Below are positions 34,330 to 46,219 of a stretch of DNA of 64,000 nt, piece after piece. This DNA comes from Sanderia malayensis (Eukaryota; Cnidaria; Scyphozoa; Semaeostomeae; Pelagiidae). The first letter of the stretch is position 1; each line of letters begins with the position of its first letter. The position numbers and the translations under genes are program-made. The DNA is taken from contig RQOL01000574.1 in the NCBI GenBank assembly GCA_013076295.1, positions 1 to 64,000 on the forward strand, read 5' to 3'. Under the pieces are notes generated by a model. It was not told the origin of the DNA and did not search any database. It saw nothing but the letters and a program-made list of their open reading frames with translations.

Positions 34330-34864
34330 TGCTCATGCCCCTTTCAACCCCACTTACAATGGGTTAGCTCGCTGCGCTCGCCTGTCCATCTATTATCAAG
34401 AAACATTGATGGGTATGCAAATTTGCATGATAACGAAAAACGTGTGACTGTTCACGTGAAGTCGCGAAAGAGCCAATGAAATTACAGCAAAAGGCGAAAC
34501 GGGTCACTTGAAGAGCGAATACTCTGTTCGAAAATGGAGTTCGGGACGCGAGTTTGGAAGTTTCGCCAGCGTAAACCGTAGTTTTTTCGTGATAGCACAA
34601 TTAGCAGAATAATTAATGGAATAATTCAATAATTAGGGAGAAAATCGAAAAACAAAATCCATTGCCCTGGTTAAATTAATAAACTAAACATTCAGTGTGA
34701 ATTTTATTGCCATATACCCACATACAAAAAAGCCTTTGTGATCGCACGGTTCGCCGTTTCGGCCGATTGTTTTTGGGCTGTCGACCTATTGTTTCGGGTC
34801 GAATCCATTGTTTTTGGCAAGAAAGTGCGTCATCAAGTGACCTCCACAGAATAGTAATATTAGA
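34330..34864 (-). mobile_element. Helitron-like element, 5' part (copy 2, cassette-adjacent)
   Basis: Minus strand starts TCTAATATTACTATTCTG at 34864 and runs into the cassette. It is the uncrossed parent of the outer part of the chimeric element at 10273-10807: both share ATGGGTATGCAAATT. Inside, its diagnostic bases differ (TTTGCATGAT, CTCTGTTCG). Confidence 0.7.
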
Positions 34865-36333
34865 CGTCGATTATTCGAAAGATAATGGTGATTGTTCCGG
34901 AGACAATGGCCCATTGTGGAGCGTTTCCTGGTCACGTGTGATTGTAGAATAGTATATATAGATTGCTTCAATGAGATGGTGGATGAAAGCAACGAAGGGG
35001 ATGCTGTTGATGATTTCAATCAACACGATGTTCAATTTGCTGTAGAATCAACAGATAATTAGAGCCTTTTGCTTAACCCCACTACGTCAGGGTACAATGC
35101 CAGCATGAAGCATAAATATAATGAAATCGTCATTTCTAAAACGGGTGCAAATGAAGAAATTGAAACTATGACATTATCTGGTATATTCTGCAATACAACA
35201 TTGGCTGGGGATTGTACTCGGTGGTGTATTTTTCAAAACCTTCTTTTAGGACACTACTTTGTAAATAGTACTTGCAACTTAAATTCTTTGGAGCATGATG
35301 TTTGTGAGCTTGTCAGTTCATCTCCCAATCTGCATTGTTGATGTCTTGTGAGATGACCTTGCGAATGGTATGTTTTTAGCACAATTAAATTTGTTTTCGC
35401 ATATCTGGGTTGCATATTTACATATTGTCCTGTAATTCGTATTCATGTTAAGCATAATAGTGTCCCGTAAATGAACAACATTCAATTATTTTCTATAATT
35501 CGGACAATATCCAGCTAATCTTAAGATTAATACTAAATGAAAAAGCAAATAAAAATGGTGAAGGTTCTGTCCCTCCCACCTTTTCATTGTAAAGTGCCTC
35601 GATGGGACATTCAGTATTTTATGCCACTTTTTAAACATCAACATTGTTCAACAACTTTTGTGTTCAGGTCAAAATTTGTGGCAACCGACTTAAGGTGTAA
35701 AATCGCCTAAACATAGATCAAGTCAAATCGTATCGAGTTGACCAGTGCCGTCAAATCGTATTGAGTTGACCAGTGCCGCACATGTTTTCCTAACTAGTAA
35801 GGTTGTCCCTGAAATAAACCATACTCATTTCATTCTTGCATTTTGCTTATCTTGGAATACCAAATTTTCTCTATTAAGCACCTGTGCGCTTATTAAATAT
35901 TTTGCAAAATTGGGTGGGCCCTTATTAGAGGGAAGCGCTTAAAAGAAGAGGGCACTTATTTCACAGTCCTGAAATACCTAAAAAACAAGAGCATAATCTT
36001 ATACAGTTTCAAATATTATTCAATGTCAAGCATCAATCTCAACTGCTGACACGATGAAAATTTTATTCTTGCCAAGAGCTTTATGTTATTATTTGTAGTA
36101 AGCAGTGAAAATGTAAGGGTTCTATTAACCGCCCTGGGCGATCAACAAAGGGGGGGAGTTATTTCACACTTTTTAATTTTAGGTTGACCGTTTATTGCAG
36201 GGGAGTTAAAGGACGGTGGGCGCCAACTAGAGGAAATATGGTATGTGCTTTTAGTATCAATAAGAAAAAACCTAAATTTCGAAGAACAATACACAAAAAA
36301 ATAACCAATCTAGCTATGTCAATCCCACCTTTT
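34865..36333. other. Copy 2-specific segment, no recognised gene
   Basis: Absent from copy 1. A short acidic ORF (NEMVDESNEGDAVDDFNQHD, near 34970-35060) and a 90-aa ORF (35069-35341) are not recognised. A 28-bp direct duplication ending GAGTTGACCAGTGCCG lies at about 35723-35780. Phrases such as TGCGCTTATTAAATA and GGGCACTTATTTCAC recur. Probably old transposon debris. Confidence 0.5.
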
Positions 36334-36731
36334 TAATACAAATAACTTGAAAAGCATTTGCGTACCCCAAAGTAACATTTGAACAGCCTCAACATTCTGA
36401 AAACTTTGATTTGATACCTAATGTTATGGCAAAATCATTAATAGCGGAAATTCTCAATAGCTATTATTCTAAAATTATTCATGCATATCAAAAGAAAGTA
36501 CAATTGCAACAATTGCAAATGGCTTTACTCCTATTTTGAAAATATAATGCTGTGAGAAAACTGTGAGTCCCAAGAGGTTCAAATCAAAATTGGATATCAA
36601 AAGTAGAAACCATAAAAGGATCCAAGAGATATTCTATATGTTTGTGCTACATGTGCTTCAACAACAAGTAAATTTCATTACAACAATTTTATTGTTGAAG
36701 TCATATAAGGAATCTGCACTGTAAATTAAAA
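36334..36731. other. Intergenic sequence, inverted match of 17334-17730
   Basis: No gene. It is important only as the intact counterpart of the sequence at the copy 1 deletion junction. Confidence 0.7.
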
Positions 36732-37710
36732 CTAGCACGGGGCGCTCGCATACGCTCGCTTCCCGGAGGGGGCAAGTGAAGAAAACTTAATGTGGTTGGC
36801 ACACTTCGTGCGCTGCATTCGCTAATGCTCATGCCCATTTCAACCCCACCTACAATGGGTTAGCTCTCTGCGCTTGCCTGAGGTTGGCGCACTTCGTGCG
36901 CTGCATTCGCCTAGGCTCATGCCTCTGACCACTCCTCTTGCAACAGTTTGGCTCGGTTCGCTTGCCTGATAACCCCTTATCATAAATTGTTTATTAAAAC
37001 TTTGGGCTTGTTTACATTAGGCCTAAGCGTCGCAAGCATGCCGAAGCAACAATGGCGGTCGCCTACTACCTAAACTACAACTAAAAGCTATCACCTGTGT
37101 TCGCAATTGTCTCCTGTAATTTTCCAGAGGTCTCTCAAACAATTAGCAAGTCTTTACAAAGATAATTCAGGTCGTAAAACACTTTGAAAGGCGCCGAGCT
37201 ATCCTTTGTTTACAAAACAAAAACATGTGCCTTCTCCAAAAGTACCTGCTGTTCAACCCGAGGGCAAATTTGCATGATAACAAAATACACGTGACTCTTC
37301 AATTGAAGTCGCGAAAGAGCCAATTAAATTACAGCAAAAGGCGAAACGGGTCGCATGAACACAGAATACTCTGTTCGAAAATGGAGTTGGGACGCAAATT
37401 TGGAAGTTTCGCCAGCGTAAACCGTAGTTTTTTCGTGATAGCACAATTAGCAGAATAATTAGTGGAATAATTCAAAATTTCAGGAGAAAATCGAAAAACA
37501 AAATCCCTTACCCTGGTTAAATTAATAAAATAAACATTCAGTGTGAACTTCATTGCCATATATCCACATACAAAAAAGTTTGTCTGATTACATGGTTCGC
37601 CGTTTCGGGCGATTGTTTTTGGGCGTTTGACCCATTGTTTCGGGTCAAATCTATTGTTTTTGGCAAGGAAAATGCGTCATCATGTGACATCGCAGAATAG
37701 TAATATTAGA
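36732..37710 (-). mobile_element. Helitron-like element, short form, complete (copy 2)
   Basis: Inverted counterpart of 16354-17333. Minus strand starts TCTAATATTACTATTCTGC at 37710 and ends CTAG at 36732-36735, with A and T host flanks. One base differs in the pre-terminal stem (GGGCGC...CACGGGG side). Confidence 0.72.
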
Positions 37711-37974
37711 TGAATATAATAATAGAATAGACAATTCCAATATCACTAACAACATTTCATAAAATTTCTGTTATAGAACTTAATCAATATTACAATAATT
37801 GCCCAAAAATAATGTTAACAACAAAAAATCGTTGTGAAATAATTATGGCTCTCAATGTCATTGGGCTTCAATTTTTCTGCATAATCTTCAACAATTCCTT
37901 AACCCTCTCATGCCCTGCATCCCAGTAGGTCCCAGTAGAAGCAAAAATCATAAAAAAATCAATTTGATTAAAAC

Positions 37975-38365
37975 TGGGTGACACTTGGTGCGAAGTACGA
38001 TATTGGGGCACTGAATTCTAATATTGGACTTAGTTTTTGAAATTTTGATGTTTTAGGGGCATAAAATGGGGGTAAAGGTGGCAATAATCAATTTTTAAAA
38101 CCCGCCCAATTTGCATCAAATTTGGTGGGAAGTACAATTTTTGGGCCGCTGACTTCGAAAATTGAAAAATTTTTGAAATCTTGATGTTTTGGGGGTATAA
38201 GATGAGGCAAAAGGGGCAATTGGCAAATCTTGAAACTTGTCCAATTTGAAACAAATTTGGTGGGAAGTACAACTTTGGGCCGTTGAATTCGAATATTGAG
38301 TTTATTTTGTGAAATGTTTATGTTTTGGGGGCATAACATGGAGTTTTATGCCCCCAAAACATAAA
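37975..38365 (-). repeat. Three diverged tandem units of about 143 bp (copy 2)
   Basis: Inverted counterpart of 15690-16095 with a few indels; same hairpin at its right edge. Confidence 0.7.
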
Positions 38366-38544
38366 CAACACGACTCCATTAAAATTTAGAAGTCTGGGGA
38401 TTAGCTTTATTTTGCTATAGTTTTGGCACAAAATTCAAAATACTGATTAGGATAATGAGAAACTAAACTGTTCAGGCCGACCTTAGATTACAAAATCTAA
38501 AGTATGTTATCGTGAAGTTCTGATTCGTTTATTTGAAATATAAT

Positions 38545-39917
38545 TATTTTCCAAGCCAAGAGTGATTGTTCTGAGAGCGAAATCATAGGTGATATTTCTT
38601 CATTATCCAAGTTGTCAGCTGAAGAACATGACGAGTTCATGGCCTAAGGTGAGAGCTAAGTTTATGACCCTCGTGCTATTGAAAGTGATGATGATCAACC
38701 TGGTTTACCGTTCTATTGTTCCGTCAGAAAGAATACCTGAGTATGAGAGACCTGCAATTATATTTGATGCTGGCACATGAAATAGTTTAAGGTATAATGG
38801 ACGATGAATCTATCATGGCATATATTGCAATTACAAATGAACATTGTGCTGAACATCTATCATTCGTTGAGAAAATTTGGGAGATTTCAAGAGATGAGGC
38901 AGGAATACGTTTTGTAAGAGGCTTCTTCGCAATCAAATGACATCTTCGTCTTCTTGGATATCGGCAATATAGATGGGCTTGGAGTGAGGACCCCTTGCAG
39001 TAAGAGCCAGAAATAATGAAAACAATGAGCTGTGAAGTCTTTCGTCTTATGCTAAAACACTTTCGAGATGTCAAAGCTTCATCCTTGTCAGATCATTCAG
39101 ACTACCATCTATGGCAGAATAGATATCTGGAGTTGAATATCTCAGACAGAAATCTTTATCAAAGTGGACAGTTGGCTGGAAAATGTGCATTGATGAAAGA
39201 AGAGTGAGTAGCAAAAGCAAAAGGAACCCTTATGAAATAAGAAATCCAGACAAGCCAATAATAATGGATGGACAATTTGCAAAGTCTCTGATAAGGGAGG
39301 AAATGGTGGAAATTATGTTGCTAACCATGTGGCGAAAGTGGGGAAGAAAAGGTACAAAACATATGGCAATGGTAAAAACTATGATATTGTTGAGCAACTC
39401 ATATCTGAATTTAAAGACAGTGAATGCTTGGATTTTATGGACAGTGGCCTTCCCACAATAATTAATGGAAGATGCAAAGAGCAAATGGCATACTGGATTA
39501 ATTGCTATGCAAAGGGCAACGCTGCTCATTTCCCATGCAGCCATAAGGAAAGTTTGCGTTCAGCAAGACAATTTGTTTGTGGGTTTTCTAAATCCCTTCA
39601 CAAAGATTTTCTAAACATTACATATTGGAATGACAACAATGTGGTAGTCTTCTTGGATAATGGCATGAGGTCTGGCCAACAATACTGGAAACCTGTTGCC
39701 AGGTCTAATTTAGTGTGGTTTCTCCCACATTTTGTTGTCTTGGAAATCCAAATTGTGGTCTTGGAAGTTAATGTTTTGCATGGGGTTTTGGGGGTTCACA
39801 AGGATAGTGGCAGCAATGCCACTTTCCACAGACGTTGAACGCTTGATCAGTGCTTGCAACAAGTTTTTATCTAATACCATTCCCATGACTCTTTTATATT
39901 ACTGTGCAGATAGATAA
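38545..39917 (+). pseudogene. piggyBac-like transposase (DDE_Tnp_1_7) remnant (copy 2)
   Basis: Same gene as 14146-15520, plus strand here. The longest block, 39329-39838, runs from VAKVGKKRYKTYGNGKNYDI through FMDSGLPTIING, AHFPCSHKESL and LNITYWNDNNVVVFLDN without a break, where copy 1 is shifted. The preceding DERRVSSKSKRNPY block (39183-39461) is in another frame because of a one-base deletion near the M-D-G-Q position. Upstream stops at 38640-38780 disrupt the acidic N-terminus. Confidence 0.72.
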
Positions 39918-40080
39918 TTTTCAGAATCCTAAGCCATTTTATGACCTTAGAAATAGCAAAATCTCATGAGCTGCCGGGGCTCCGCTCCCTGGAGCCTTGT
40001 CAGGGCAAAATTATTGTGTTTTTTTTATTTATTATATTTAGCATATTACACAACACGTGTTTTGGAGTCCTTAACCTTGC

Positions 40081-40600
40081 TTACATGCCCGACCATCGAA
40101 AATGTGTTGGCCTTCTGTATTATCTCGATTCTGTGTTAGTGTTGACTTTGTTCGCTTCAATCTCAGTGTAAAAGATATTGGATATAGATTTGGTGTTTCA
40201 GTTCCAATAGTATCCAAAATCGTTCACAAGTGGATTGATGTTTTGTTTAATCAATCAAGAAAAGTAGTCGGGTGGTCGAGCTGCCAGGCGGGAACAAATA
40301 TTGGAAACAACACAACTTTCATTCAGGAACTATTTTGGTACAAAGGTGGCACTTGTTATAGATTGTTTTGAAGTATTCATCAATTTTCCAAACAATTTAT
40401 AGGCTAGAGCACAGATATGCTCTGATTAGTATATGCCCACAGGGAGTAATTTCATTTCTCTCAAAAGCATGGGGAGGTCGTGCAAGTGACAAACACATCA
40501 CAGAAAACAGTGGACTGCTGTCAATTATTACCTGGCGACTGTAATCTTGAGGGGTTTTGATATTAGAGGCCCTGTAGGTTTCTATTGTGCTGAGGTTTAA
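40081..40600 (+). pseudogene. DDE_Tnp_4 (Harbinger/IS4-like) transposase remnant (copy 2)
   Basis: Plus-strand counterpart of 13463-13990. HTH is in 40102-40371 (SVKDIGYRFGVSVPIVS), then [10 protein letters not shown] after a shift. [18 protein letters not shown] lies near 40440-40500, and the GFDIRGPVGFYCAEV block precedes 40600. It lies between piggyBac and the KDZ-like gene, all three on the same strand. Confidence 0.7.
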
Positions 40601-40849
40601 CGTTTTGATTCTTATTTTTTAGAATGTTTCATGACAAGCGTAATTTCACAACATCTATCCTAATATTGTAATCTCTATTATAGATAGTGACTCAGAGACA
40701 TAGTTCTAGTATTTGGATAGCGATGTTGCTGAATGCCCTCGAGAACTTGAAAAAATAGTATGGCCTAGATTTTCACTATTTGTGTGAAAATGGTGGTGCT
40801 GCCCAGACAGAGCTATACTTAATTATTATTTTTATATCCAGGTTACACA

Positions 40850-42606
40850 GGACATGAAAGATGTTTATTTGTTTCAAATAATGCAAGCAAAGGCTTTTTT
40901 CACAATAAATATTAAATTTACCTTATTTCTAATCCAAGATTTCAATCTGGAACAGACAGAGCTGAAGGTAAATATATGCAATTTCAATGTTTATATCTTT
41001 TTACATGTATTCTCTTGTGAGAAGTTTATATGATACTATTTCTAATGTTTTGCTTATTAAATGTGTTTTTTAGTTACACAGCTACTGTTTTGTAAATAGA
41101 CATCTATTCACCGTATCAGATTCAAAAGCCCCAGTGTTAACATGCTCATGTGATGAGAGCAGGAATGACTTTTTGAAAAACATAGCTTTTCACTATGTTG
41201 GTGAACCAGATGGTAAATTCTCCTTGTTTTTATAGTATTTTGTACACTGTATCAATGTCATAAAGTTATTTTATTAAATTATTTTATTTTTTCCAGCGTT
41301 TAAACAGTTGATTAAAAGTCAGTTTCCTAACTGCCTGCACCTGAAAGTGGCATCAGAACTTATTCCAACCATTGACAAAGTTAATAATATTGATCCATTT
41401 CAGATAAAATCATGTAAGTTGGTCTATTCTGGAGTTGAGATGTTTCTAATCAGTGTAATATTATGATAACAACTAATTTGTTTCCTTTTCCATTTAGATC
41501 TTGTAGAAGATGATCATGAGTATGCTAAGGTGATATATAGTACTATTTTACTTTATTTAGTAGTCTAAGTACAATAATTAGCCATTTATTACTTGCAGCA
41601 CTTGACTATTACTTGAAATAACTATGATTTTGCAGGTTTTTACAGAATTTAAAGAGCCTCAGAGAATGTGATCTTGGTACAGCCAATTGATGGTAATGTT
41701 GCAGTCATTGGGATAGACAGGAGGGGCTTTGTTTGTCATACATGTACATATGGATGTCACTCTTGCAACCACATTTTGTCTCTGAAAGAGGCAATTGATA
41801 GCGACAATGATAGTCTGCCAGATTTTGTTGTCGATATGATTGCTACACATAATGCCTTGAAAGAGTCAAGCATAAGGAGTGTGTTTGTGAACCTGTATCA
41901 TATGAGCTCTTTAAATGGGAGACCACCCTACAACAACGCAGAATATATTGTCTATACAAAGAGCTCAGTTTTAGTTTTTTATCTGATGGAACACAGCGCC
42001 TCTGTGGAGGTCCAATGTCAAGCGTAGTTGGTGAAGATGGATTGAAGCCTTTTCTTATTGGCAGATTCAGTAAGTGTAACAGGTATAGAGATGTGAATTC
42101 AATTATGTTGCAAAGCTACTTGGTGTACTAATGTTTTTGCTACACTGATCTGGATACAGTTAATATATGAATAGCTGTTCATTGCTAATTTTGAAAGCTT
42201 TCATTGCAGTTTTTGTACGTGCTTGTGAAGAATGCAAATTTTTGATATATTACTGTGGCTCTGCAAATGGGATGCTTCACATGAAAGGATTTTTGGTTGG
42301 GCATGATGTTCTTCGTGATTATCTTCATCTTTTTTTAACTGGCAACAGGTATGAATTTAATAAATTAAATAAGTTATTGGCTCTTCAATAAAAGTTTCTA
42401 ATTCTGTTGTGCTTTAGTTGTAATTTGGTGGGATATTATGAAAAGTGGAAGCTTAATCTCCAAGAGCTTAGATCACTCGTCACAAAATTTTCTGCAAGGG
42501 AAGTACTAGACAGTGCCACCAAACGAAAATTAATGGAACTTTTACAGGCAGAATCGCTGCATTTTTATAATTTCTTTATGTGGTGTGATCGTGTGTTTCG
42601 AAGCTG
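40850..42606 (+). pseudogene. KDZ-like transposase gene, N-terminal exons (copy 2)
   Basis: Plus-strand exons with GT-AG borders: about 40853-40972 (VTQDMKDVYLF), 41071-41211 (YCFVNRHLFTVSDSKAP, CSCDESRND), 41298-41414 (FPNCLHLKVASELIPTID), 41499-41530, and 41637-42075 (IDRRGFVCHTCTYGCHSC, with a frameshift in this copy). Then 42210-42349 (CEECKFLIYYCGSANG, FLVGHDVLRDY) and 42417-42606. The Cys/His spacing suggests one or more zinc-binding clusters before the catalytic domain. The gene is then cut by the pogo element at TA 42607-42608 and resumes at 47133. Splice calls are by eye. Confidence 0.58.
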
Positions 42607-42786
42607 TACAGTAAAACCCCGCAAACAAGAACATAGGAAAATAAGAACCTACAGACTGATTTTGTGGAAAAAGACACCCAAAGATAAGAACCCAAAACAG
42701 ACTGATTTTTTTTCAATGTTCTTATCAGATGGTACATGTATGAAAATATGAAAGTCTCAAAGTCAGAATGTATAGTTTTCAAGTCC

Positions 42787-43254
42787 TTATGGTTTAACTG
42801 GTTGATCTTCTGAACCATCAATGGTCATTAGGCATCCAGTTCTCTCCAATGATTTCTTGAATATATTTTCATACTTTTGAAGTTCTTCCCGAGCATCTCC
42901 TGCCCATTTTGTCATGAGTATGCGTTTTTGCCTTGCACTTATCTTGTCATGCCATTTTTCTATGTTTTCTTCATCATTAAGCCATTTATCCATTTCTGCT
43001 TCTATTTTCTTCTTAAACATCCTTCCTATACCTGCATCTATTGGTTGAACCTAGTCGGCTGTGAATCAGGAAGCATATAAACAATTGCGTTACATTTCTC
43101 TCTGCAAATTTCATGGAACACCCTTTCTGTTTGAAATGAGACATTGTCTGCAAATAACACATTCTCATTTTTCTTATCTTCTATTCCTGGTATCAGTGTT
43201 TTCTTTGTCCATTCTCTATTTGTTTTACAATCCATCCATGTATTTTGCTGGAAG
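42787..43254 (-). pseudogene. Pogo-like (DDE_1) transposase, C-terminal half (copy 2)
   Basis: Continues the N-terminal half at 44897-45796 across the Helitron insert. FQQNTWMDCKTNREW follows, then ENVLFADNVSFQ with the second acidic residue. IDAGIGRMFKKKIEAEMDKW, RILMTKWAGDAREELQ and TGCLMTIDGSEDQPVKP complete the C-terminus. A frameshift near 43040 separates the last two parts. Removing the insert joins DSRIDIY to FQQNTW in frame. Confidence 0.85.
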
Positions 43255-44896
43255 TCTAATATATATATTCTGCAGAGTCACGTGATGACGCACTTTCCTC
43301 GCCAAAAACAATAGATTCGACCCGAAACAATAGGTCGAATGCCCCAAAACAATGAGCCGAAACGGCGAACCGTGTGATCACAAAGGCTTTTTTGTATGTG
43401 GGTATATGGCAATGAAATTCACACTGAGTGTTTAGTTTATTAGTTTAACCAGAGTGATGGATTTTGTTTTTCGATTTTCTCCCAAATTATTGAATTATTC
43501 CACTAATTATTCTGCTAATTGTGCTATCACGAAAAAATTACGGTTTACGGTGGCGAAACTTCCAAATTCGCGTCCCGAACTCCATTTTCGAGCACAGTAT
43601 TTGCTGTTCATGTGACCTGTTTCGCCTTTTGTTGTAATTTGATTGGCTCTTTCGCGACTTCACGTGAACAGTCACACGTTTTTCGTTATCATGCCAATTT
43701 GCCCTCGGGTCGGCAGGTACTTTTGGAGAAGACGCCTGCTTTTGTTTTCGACACAAAGGATAACTGGGCGCCTTTCAAAGTGTTTCACGACCTGAATTAT
43801 CTTTGTAAAGATTTGCTAATTGTTTGAGAGACCTCTGGAAAATTACAGGAGACAATTGAGAACACAGGTGATAGCTTTTTTTTGTTTTTCGAGTGAGATA
43901 GTTGTAGTTTAGGTAGTAGGTGACTGCCAGAGGCGGATATTATGGGGGGTTTGGGGGGGCAAACGACCCCCCAAAAAATTATTTGTCGGTGAATGTTAAC
44001 TTTTTTCGGCATTTTGTCGGTATTTACTTAGACAGATTTTTACTATGTATTCTTGAAAGTTTCTTAACTTACAAGCAACGTAAACGACGAAATGGTGCCT
44101 GACATCGTAACAAAGGCTAATGCAGTCCTTACTATAATCAAAGTTCGAATTTACGCTCATGGTGGTCATACTTGATCAAATAATGCAACCGACAAACATC
44201 CTGAGCAAAATACTCCAAGGCAGTGAGATTGACTTGGCCGAAGCTTTTCTTTATCAACACATGCATTAAGGAAATTCCAAGCATTAAGAAATGATCTTAA
44301 GTTTGACGAGTTTATTGTTCAAGCGAAAGAAATCACAGAAAAGTCGGGAACAGAATATGATTTTGCAAGCCGAAGAGCGAGAAAAAGGCCTTCAAGTGTG
44401 ACGTTTTCTTCCAAACGAAAGGCACAAAGTTCAAAGATCTTGTACTTGTAACTGAACTCTTTCTCGAATTTATCTTCTAAATTGTTCACATTTTAAGAAT
44501 CTCGAGAGATAAAAAAGTAGCAAAGCCCCAAAACCTTGATAGGGGCTTTGTCCCTTGACCCCAACCAGAGCTCTAACTTTCGGTTTCTTGGTTTAGAATT
44601 TTGTCGGCAAATTGTCACTATTCGCTTAGGCCTAATTTAAAGCGAAGCGAGCCAAACTGTTGCGAGAGGAGTAGGCAGAGGCATGAGCGAAGCGAATGCA
44701 GCCCACGAAGTGCGCCCTATCAGTCAATGTTTCTTGATAATAGATAAACAGGGGAGCGCAGCGAGCTAACCCATTGTACGTGGGGTTGAAAGAGGCATGA
44801 GCGAAGCGAATGCAGTGCACAAAGTGCGTCAATCAGATTAAGCTTTTTTTACTTGACGGGCTGGGGTGAATGAGCGAACCAAGTGATGACCCCTAG
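43255..44896 (+). mobile_element. Helitron-like element, long form, complete (copy 2)
   Basis: Begins TCTAATATATATATTCTGC and ends GTGATGACCCCTAG, with no target duplication. Excising exactly this interval restores the pogo transposase frame. The flank is G|TC...CTAG|T instead of the usual A|T, and the shared AG makes the edge ambiguous by two bases. 1642 bp, with no replication gene, so non-autonomous. It contains 114-bp subrepeats near 44640-44830 and a G-rich stretch (GGGGGGTTTGGGGGGGC, near 43945) not seen in other copies. Confidence 0.75.
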
Positions 44897-45796
44897 TAGA
44901 TATCTATTCTGCTGTCATATTGTGATTTTTCATCCAGAGCTACATTTCCTTTACCTCTAAACACAATAGCTGGTTTTACTGACTGCTTGCCTGATGCTCT
45001 AATACTCAACTGCAAAGTAGCTTACCGTTTGTCTAGGCCACTTGTTGGTTGACTAACCCATATTTGCTTGGAACCTTTATCAGCATAGGTCTTTCCTTGA
45101 TTTACAACAAAAGGGAGTGGAACTTGATCTACATTATACCTGTTTTCAGGTAGCCACCGGCCCCATTTTGGATCAACTTGTGCATTTGTATTGCGCTGTC
45201 TGCTGGTCTTTAGAGATCTCCGAAGAGTTCTATGAAACACCTGAATGGCTCCCCTACAATCCTCTGATGAAATGTTTTTCTTGTTGGTCTGTTACGCAAG
45301 GTAATTTGCTGTCTTTTTTTAATTTTTGGAACCAATTCCTGCTTGCTTTGAATGAAGAAGCTTTGTCTGCACCATATAGCTGCTTAACCTTGCACTTCAT
45401 TTTCTTGCATAACCATAATTTTGAAACTTTAATACCCTGTTGTCTTCTTCTCTTAAACTCGGATACAACTAATTTTGCTGCAAGTGGAAATTTTTCTCTT
45501 TTTTCAATGTTCCCTGATGTTATTTTTCTCCTTTGCCTTGCTGCTACTGTATTTCCCTTCCCTTTCTTGATCTTGTTTGTCTTCATCTCATTCTTAATCT
45601 TCAAACGCTCCTTGTTCCATTTTACAAGCAAGCACTTATATGGAATTTTCATAGAGTTTGCAACTTTCTGCCATCTATTCTTCACCTGTTTATGTGTCTT
45701 TTGGTCTAGAAGCATAAGAGTTTTCCATTTGAACTTAAGGGTGTAGGATTTCCTTTTTGGGGAGCCTTTCTGATTAGCTCCCTTTGGCTTTGGCAT
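44897..45796 (-). pseudogene. Pogo-like (DDE_1) transposase, N-terminal half (copy 2)
   Basis: Same as 18488-19387. ATG at 45796, two helix-turn-helix modules, a frameshift near 45290, NVDQVPLPFVVNQGKTYADK with the first catalytic aspartate, then SIRASGKQSVKPAIVFRGKG up to DSRIDIY at the Helitron junction. Copy 2 keeps the NQGKTYADKGSKQIWVSQP frame that copy 1 shifts near 18690. Confidence 0.84.
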
Positions 45797-45807
45797 CTGA
45801 ATTTGAC

Positions 45808-46107
45808 TTACTTGAGAAAGCTGACTGTCCCTTTTAAATCTCTGGGATCCACATAACTACCATGTTCATGTCTGTTAACAGATTCTTCAGGTATAGGAAT
45901 GGATTCCATATGTTTCCAATGAGTATGAATGTCATGATATTGCTGGGAACTGAATTTGCTTTTGCCTATCGAACACTGGAGTTTTTCAACATTTGAAGAC
46001 GTTGTTGCAGACATTGGAATTGATGATGTGACAACATATGTGCCACCAGAAGCAATATGTACCTTTTTTGTGATGCCATATCTGAACAGTGTCCCCTGCA
46101 TCATCAA
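45808..46107 (-). CDS. Pogo element 99-aa ORF with a degenerate zinc finger (copy 2)
   Basis: Identical in layout to 19399-19698, with one substitution near the finger (HDIHTHWKH). The CSIG deviation is shared, so it arose before the duplication. Confidence 0.5.
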   Translation of the reverse strand: MMMQGTLFRYGITKKVHIASGGTYVVTSSIPMSATTSSNVEKLQCSIGKSKFSSQQYHDIHTHWKHMESIPIPEESVNRHEHGSYVDPRDLKGTVSFLK

Positions 46108-46219
46108 AATTTGAGAAATTCCTTCTTGCTCGACCGCCTAATTATTGTTTTCCTCGTGATTTTCCCTTTCCCACCAAAACATGTTCGTTTTGAGGCTGTT
46201 TTGTGAAAACGAGATTAAA

